Of a stretch of DNA of 10,736 nt, positions 7,749 to 10,736 are shown piece after piece. Source of the stretch: an uncultured Pseudomonadota bacterium (GTDB taxonomy: Bacteria > SAR324 > NAC60-12); NCBI GenBank assembly GCA_913056375.1, contig CAJXNF010000063.1, positions 1 through 10,736 on the forward strand. Reading direction: 5' to 3'. Under the pieces are notes generated by a model. The model was not told where the DNA came from. It saw only the letters and a program-made list of their open reading frames with translations, and searched no databases. A program made the translations under genes and the position numbers. Each line of letters opens with the position of its first letter. Positions within the stretch are counted from its first letter, which is position 1.

Positions 7749-9263
7749 ATGACGGAATACATAGTTGTCGGAGCTGGTGCAAGTGGATGTGTCATAACCA
7801 GGCGTCTTCTAGATTCTGGTCATTCTGTAACGCTGGTTGAAGCAGGCGAATTACGCCATCGTGATAGCAATATTGATCATATCGGTGGCTTCACTAATCT
7901 TTGGGGTTCTAGAGCTGATTGGGCGTATAAAACCACGTCACAAGAAGATCTCAACAATCGCTCGATAACAATCAACCAGGGGAAGGTTGTAGGCGGTAGT
8001 TCTGCTTTGAACGCCATGATGTATGTACGTTGCCATGATGCCAATTATCGTCAATTAGAAGAAGCAGGTGGTCCTAATTTTTCATTCTCTGCTTCTCGTA
8101 GAGCTCTTTCCAGGATTGAGAATTACCTTGATGGCCCTCGCCCTGATCGATACCAATCTGGGTTGATCAAGGTTCGCAACTGCCCTGACCCCGCTTCATA
8201 CTCTCCAGAGTTCCAGCTGTCTGCTGCTTCCTTAGGACTTGAATCGAACGATTGGGATTACAACGGGCCAGTGCAGGCAAATGGTGCAGGTCCACTACAG
8301 TTCAACATTGATGAGTCAGGCCAGCGACATAGTTCCTTTAATGCCTATTTGCAGCCAGTGCTGTCTTCTAATCAGCTGACTCTTCTTGATCAGTCTGAAG
8401 CCAAAAGAATCGTTCTCGATTCTCAGGGCAAAGCATCTGCACTCGAGGTTGTCGGGGCGGATGGTTCACACCATACTCTTCATGCAGACCGTAAAATTAT
8501 TTTGTGCCTAGGTGCCCTTGGTACACCTTTGCTTTTGCTTCGTTCTGGTATTGGTCCAGATGCAGTTTTCAAAAAGTCTCCCACTAAACAGGTTATAAAG
8601 CTTGAGTCAGTTGGTCAAAATCTCATGGACCACCTGCAACTACCAATTATATACCAGCTGAAGAAGTCGCTACCTAACCCAACTCTATTAACCGGTAACG
8701 TTGCCTTTCTTGATCTCAATAGCAACGGACTAGATGGTGCTCCTGATTTGCAGCTGAACTTCACTCCTGCAGCTCCTACACCGTTGCAACGTTTCCTCCC
8801 TCCTCTTCCTGGGGAGGTGATGATATTTTTACCTATTTTAGTTCAACCAAAGAGTGTTGGTTCCCTTACGTTAGATGGTCACAACAACCCTGTTATCAAC
8901 CCTAATTATCTGTCTGATGGTTCAGACGTTGACGTTTTACTTAAGTCGATTGATTTCTGTCAACAGCTAGCTGCTTCGGAGGGGTTAAATGCTCTCGCTG
9001 GTGACCCATTGCTACCACCGAAGGATGGATGGGTTGATTATATCCGCAGCAATGTCAGCACTTTATGGCATCCTGTTGGAACTTGTCGTATTGGCAAGGA
9101 TCCGATGTCAAGCGTTGTTGATTCAAATCTACAAGTTCACGGTGTTTCTGATTTACATATCTGCGATTCTTCCGCCACACCCTATGTTACCGCCGGAAAT
9201 AATCATGTTCCATCTTTAGTTATGGCCGAGCTGATGTCCGACTTACTTCTGGGTCAGCCATAG
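7749..9263 (+). CDS. GMC-family FAD-dependent oxidoreductase
   Basis: The product is 504 residues from ATG 7749 (MTEYIVVGAGASG), which puts the FAD-binding GxGxxG at residues 8-13, as expected. A TTG 7 codons upstream is open but would only add a tail. FAD contacts are seen in VTLVEAGE (27-34) and in the GMC signature GKVVGGSSALNAMMYVR (78-94). A second family motif is GALGTPLLLLRSGIGP (255-270). The C-terminal part has the catalytic segment LWHPVGTCRIG with His441, and TAGNNHVPSLVMAE, where His486 aligns with the second catalytic His/Asn. The family oxidises alcohols (choline, glucose, aryl alcohols and others) to aldehydes, ketones or lactones with oxygen or another acceptor; the substrate here is unknown. 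There is no signal peptide, so it is probably cytoplasmic. AGG lies 6 nt before the start. It is followed after 35 nt by a SnoaL-like gene and probably co-transcribed with it. Confidence 0.93.
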   Translation: MTEYIVVGAGASGCVITRRLLDSGHSVTLVEAGELRHRDSNIDHIGGFTNLWGSRADWAYKTTSQEDLNNRSITINQGKVVGGSSALNAMMYVRCHDANYRQLEEAGGPNFSFSASRRALSRIENYLDGPRPDRYQSGLIKVRNCPDPASYSPEFQLSAASLGLESNDWDYNGPVQANGAGPLQFNIDESGQRHSSFNAYLQPVLSSNQLTLLDQSEAKRIVLDSQGKASALEVVGADGSHHTLHADRKIILCLGALGTPLLLLRSGIGPDAVFKKSPTKQVIKLESVGQNLMDHLQLPIIYQLKKSLPNPTLLTGNVAFLDLNSNGLDGAPDLQLNFTPAAPTPLQRFLPPLPGEVMIFLPILVQPKSVGSLTLDGHNNPVINPNYLSDGSDVDVLLKSIDFCQQLAASEGLNALAGDPLLPPKDGWVDYIRSNVSTLWHPVGTCRIGKDPMSSVVDSNLQVHGVSDLHICDSSATPYVTAGNNHVPSLVMAELMSDLLLGQP

Positions 9264-9298
9264 ATCCAGAAGCTTTATCCCCATTGCTTTATTCTTCT

Positions 9299-9694
9299 AT
9301 GTCAACAGTTCTTGAGGCTGCTAAAAAGTTTTACGAAGTTTATAATGATAAAAAGCTGGATCTCATCGACTCTATCTTTACCGATGACTATGTTGGCCAT
9401 GTGAATGCTCACGACATTGTTGGTGCTGCCAATGCAAAAGGGTTTATTGGTGGATTTTTGGAAGGTATACCTAATGCCTTCTATGACATCAAGGAGTCAT
9501 TTGTTAATGACGATAAAGTGACTTGTCGTTGGGTTTGTACCGGTACTCAGACCGGTAATTTCTACGGAATGCCACCCACTAATAAGGATGTGAACGTCAA
9601 CGGTATTACCATTTTCCGTATTGCGGATGGAAAGATTGCTGAACTCTGGAATGTTTGGGATCAGTTCACTCTTGTTGAACAACTAAAGGCTTAA
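9299..9694 (+). CDS. SnoaL-like (NTF2-fold) ester cyclase-type protein
   Basis: The product is 131 residues from ATG 9299 (MSTVLEAAKKFYEVYND). A TTG 5 codons upstream is in frame but poorer. The length and order of elements match a complete SnoaL-like domain: first helix FYEVYNDKKLDLID, SIFTDDYVGHVN, the IPNAFYDIKE segment, strands TCRWVCTGTQTGNFYGMPP and GITIFRIADGKIAELWNVWD, and the C-terminal helix. Relatives include polyketide cyclases such as SnoaL, and many proteins annotated only as ester cyclase; I cannot assign a reaction. It lies 35 nt after the GMC oxidoreductase and before a terminator, which suggests a two-gene operon in which it acts on, or binds, the oxidised product. It is closer to the family consensus than either half of the tandem protein at 6723-7583. 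Confidence 0.88.
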   Translation: MSTVLEAAKKFYEVYNDKKLDLIDSIFTDDYVGHVNAHDIVGAANAKGFIGGFLEGIPNAFYDIKESFVNDDKVTCRWVCTGTQTGNFYGMPPTNKDVNVNGITIFRIADGKIAELWNVWDQFTLVEQLKA

Positions 9695-9705
9695 TCCTGG
9701 TTGTC

Positions 9706-9750
9706 AACGGGGGAGAATTTTCTATTCTCCCCCGTTATTTCTATTTTTTA
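9706..9750 (+). terminator. Rho-independent terminator of the GMC-SnoaL operon
   Basis: A 12-bp perfect stem (9706-9717 with 9725-9736, core AACGGGGGAGA/TCTCCCCCGTT) has a short T-rich loop and is followed by the T-rich tail ATTTCTATTTTTTA. It starts 11 nt after the SnoaL stop. The tail overlaps the last codons of the convergent flavodoxin-type gene. Read on the minus strand the same hairpin has no T-run behind it, so it is a good intrinsic terminator only for the plus strand. Confidence 0.9.
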
Positions 9751-10316
9751 TTTGCAAATTTAGCAACCCTCTCTCCCAGTAATTCTCCTGTTTTGAGATC
9801 GCCAGGTGTTGGCATAAATTCATCTCCAAAGTTAACTTGGCTCATCACACCGGTGTTGCTGTTTAACCGGTTCGTTGCTTCTTCCATACTTTTTCCTTGG
9901 AATAGTTCATTTGGAGCATCACATCCAATCCAAATCATTCCGTGTTGGAACGCGAATGTTGCCATGTAGGAAAGTGTGGACTGCTTATCTCCGCTAAGCC
10001 CGAGGCTTGTCGTAAATCCTGCTGCCAACTTGGAATTCCACGTACCTTGGAACCATCGTTGGCTGGTGCCATCAAAGAAGCATTTCATCTGTCCGCTGAC
10101 CATACCCATGTAGGTCGGTGATCCAAAAATAATTGCGTCTGCTTGATCTAGTTTTGCTAGAAATTCTTCATTTTTGAAACGACCCTCAATAATCATTTCC
10201 CCAGTTATTTCCATCAGCTCTGATTCAGCTGATCTTGATGCACCAGCATTGACTGCTTCAGCCAATGCTTTCGTGTTGCCGCTTCCTGAGAAATACACAA
10301 CTTTGATAATTGACAT
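9741..10316 (-). CDS. WrbA-like flavodoxin-fold NAD(P)H:quinone/FMN reductase
   Basis: The product is 191 residues from ATG 10316; the next codons upstream reach a TGA, so the start is well bounded. The FMN phosphate loop is SGSGNTKALAEAV (10-22). IIFGSPTYMGMVSGQMKCFFD (62-82) matches the WrbA/FMN-reductase segment that contacts the isoalloxazine ring. The segment SKLAAGFTTSLGLSGDKQSTLSY and the following FAFQHGMIWIG also follow WrbA order. WrbA proteins reduce quinones by two electrons with NAD(P)H and limit oxidative stress. The usual Gly-rich, Gln/Glu-containing GGQE stretch is replaced here by LSGDKQ, so it may be a neighbouring subfamily. A GAGAGGA sequence 14 nt before the start is a distant Shine-Dalgarno candidate. 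It converges on the GMC-SnoaL pair and has its own upstream region. Confidence 0.85.
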   Translation of the reverse strand: MSIIKVVYFSGSGNTKALAEAVNAGASRSAESELMEITGEMIIEGRFKNEEFLAKLDQADAIIFGSPTYMGMVSGQMKCFFDGTSQRWFQGTWNSKLAAGFTTSLGLSGDKQSTLSYMATFAFQHGMIWIGCDAPNELFQGKSMEEATNRLNSNTGVMSQVNFGDEFMPTPGDLKTGELLGERVAKFANKK

Positions 10317-10524
10317 CGAAAATTTTCATTTCCTCTCTACTTTATCACCACCTCCCTCCCTTGCTCAGATTTTTCATATTATTATCATTGTGCTACTTGT
10401 TTCTCTATTCTCAGTCCCCGTTACCGTGTGAATCTCTTGTCACGATCAAATACCTTCAAGTCCTACCCTCCTCGCGCTCTCTTGTTTTGCATTGTCAGCG
10501 CCAGCAAATCGCAACCGGAAGATT

Positions 10525-10550
10525 TTGCCCAAGCATCATTGCTTGGGCAA
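10525..10550. repeat. Perfect 11-bp inverted repeat (hairpin)
   Basis: TTGCCCAAGCA and TGCTTGGGCAA flank the 4-base loop TCAT. The stem is perfect. Neither strand has a T-run after it, so it is not a standard intrinsic terminator. It could be a protein-binding site, an RNA processing hairpin, or the end of a dispersed repeat. Confidence 0.75.
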
Positions 10551-10555
10551 TGCCT

Positions 10556-10613
10556 GACCAGGCCAGACCCGGCCAGACCAGGCCTCGGCCAGCCACCTGC
10601 CAGCCAGGGCAGG
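10556..10613. repeat. GC-rich patch of short direct repeats with a small hairpin
   Basis: Three consecutive decamers begin with GGCC (GGCCAGACCC, GGCCAGACCA, GGCCTCGGCC; 10561-10590). They are followed by CCTGCC (10596-10601) pairing with GGCAGG (10608-10613). The patch is far more GC-rich than the surrounding sequence. It has no spacer structure like a CRISPR array and encodes nothing convincing. Confidence 0.6.
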
Positions 10614-10660
10614 CGCATACGTACTGAACCGCTGTGTATCTGTCATTGCGCGAAGGCACG

Positions 10661-10736
10661 ATGGACGCCTTTCTCGTCCTTATTACAACAATTCTGTTTT
10701 TTACTTTCCTGGATATGTCGGACCACTGGACATTCA
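10661..10736 (+). CDS. Possible start of a small membrane protein, truncated by the window end
   Basis: ATG 10661 is preceded by GAAGG at 10652-10656 with a 4-nt spacer, one of the better Shine-Dalgarno sequences in the window. The frame stays open for 25 codons to the window end. Residues 4-17 (FLVLITTILFFTFL) are strongly hydrophobic, as in a transmembrane segment or signal anchor, and are followed by the polar DMSDHW. In-frame TGA at 10625 bounds the frame upstream. I do not recognise a family. The call rests on the ribosome-binding site and hydrophobic pattern alone. Confidence 0.4.
   Translation, partial: MDAFLVLITTILFFTFLDMSDHWTF

Larger units (their letters stand above)
10317..10660. 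other. Gene-poor intergenic region upstream of the flavodoxin-type gene
   Basis: No convincing gene lies in these 344 bases. The part next to the flavodoxin-type gene is purine-rich on its coding strand (four G-runs at 10360-10348) and contains AT-rich TGATAATAATATG (around 10380-10393), which could hold a -10 element for that gene. The right half holds an inverted repeat and a GC-rich patch, listed separately. Open frames crossing it are Ser/Pro/Leu- or Trp/Gly-rich and look spurious. Confidence 0.6.

Noticed and set aside
10556..10613. Possible CRISPR array
   Set aside because: The repeats are about 10 bases, contiguous and without spacers, and no cas gene is nearby.
10310..10627. 105-codon open frame on the plus strand
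   Set aside because: The composition is low-complexity Leu/Ser/Pro, and the end is dictated by the GC-rich repeats.
10493..10736. Open frame on the minus strand from the window end
   Set aside because: It is open for about 79 codons, but the Trp/Gly-rich content comes from the repeat patch and there is no good start or motif.

Overview
The window reads like a chromosomal segment of a moderately AT-rich bacterium. A cyanobacterium of the marine Synechococcus/Prochlorococcus type is my best guess. The basis is indirect: a glycogen-debranching enzyme of the isoamylase/GlgX type, long AGE-family epimerases, TPR proteins with a 2OG-Fe(II) oxygenase tail, few Shine-Dalgarno sequences, and tight packing. 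No marker gene proves the taxon. I see no rRNA, tRNA, transposase, phage gene or CRISPR array.

Left part (1-7583). A 5'-truncated plus-strand gene (2-817) ends in two beta-rich domains that look like starch/pullulanase-associated sandwiches. It converges on, and overlaps by 4 bases, a run of minus-strand genes. In transcription order these are a double SnoaL-like protein (7583-6723), a glycogen-debranching enzyme (6668-4500), an AGE-family epimerase with an extra N-terminal beta domain and a C-terminal STAS domain (4447-2285), an intrinsic terminator (2250-2225), and a TPR/2OG-Fe(II) oxygenase protein (2211-814). The first three are 52-54 nt apart without a visible terminator and are probably co-transcribed. 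The theme is storage-glucan or oligosaccharide metabolism, possibly with a regulatory input through the STAS domain.

Right part (7584-10736). From a 165-bp divergent intergenic region, a GMC-family flavin oxidoreductase (7749-9263) and a single-domain SnoaL-like protein (9299-9694) run on the plus strand and end in a strong terminator. A WrbA-like flavodoxin-fold reductase (10316-9741) converges on them. SnoaL-like genes therefore lie on both sides of the GMC gene, and two flavoenzymes sit close together. This suggests a small redox or specialised-metabolism module of unknown substrate. The last 420 bases are mostly gene-free, with an 11-bp inverted repeat, a GC-rich patch of short repeats, and the likely start of a small membrane protein cut by the window end.

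The most unusual features are the three-part epimerase-STAS protein, which also has a Lys where the AGE family usually has a Glu, and the SnoaL/GMC/SnoaL/WrbA neighbourhood. Both are inferences from motifs read by eye.
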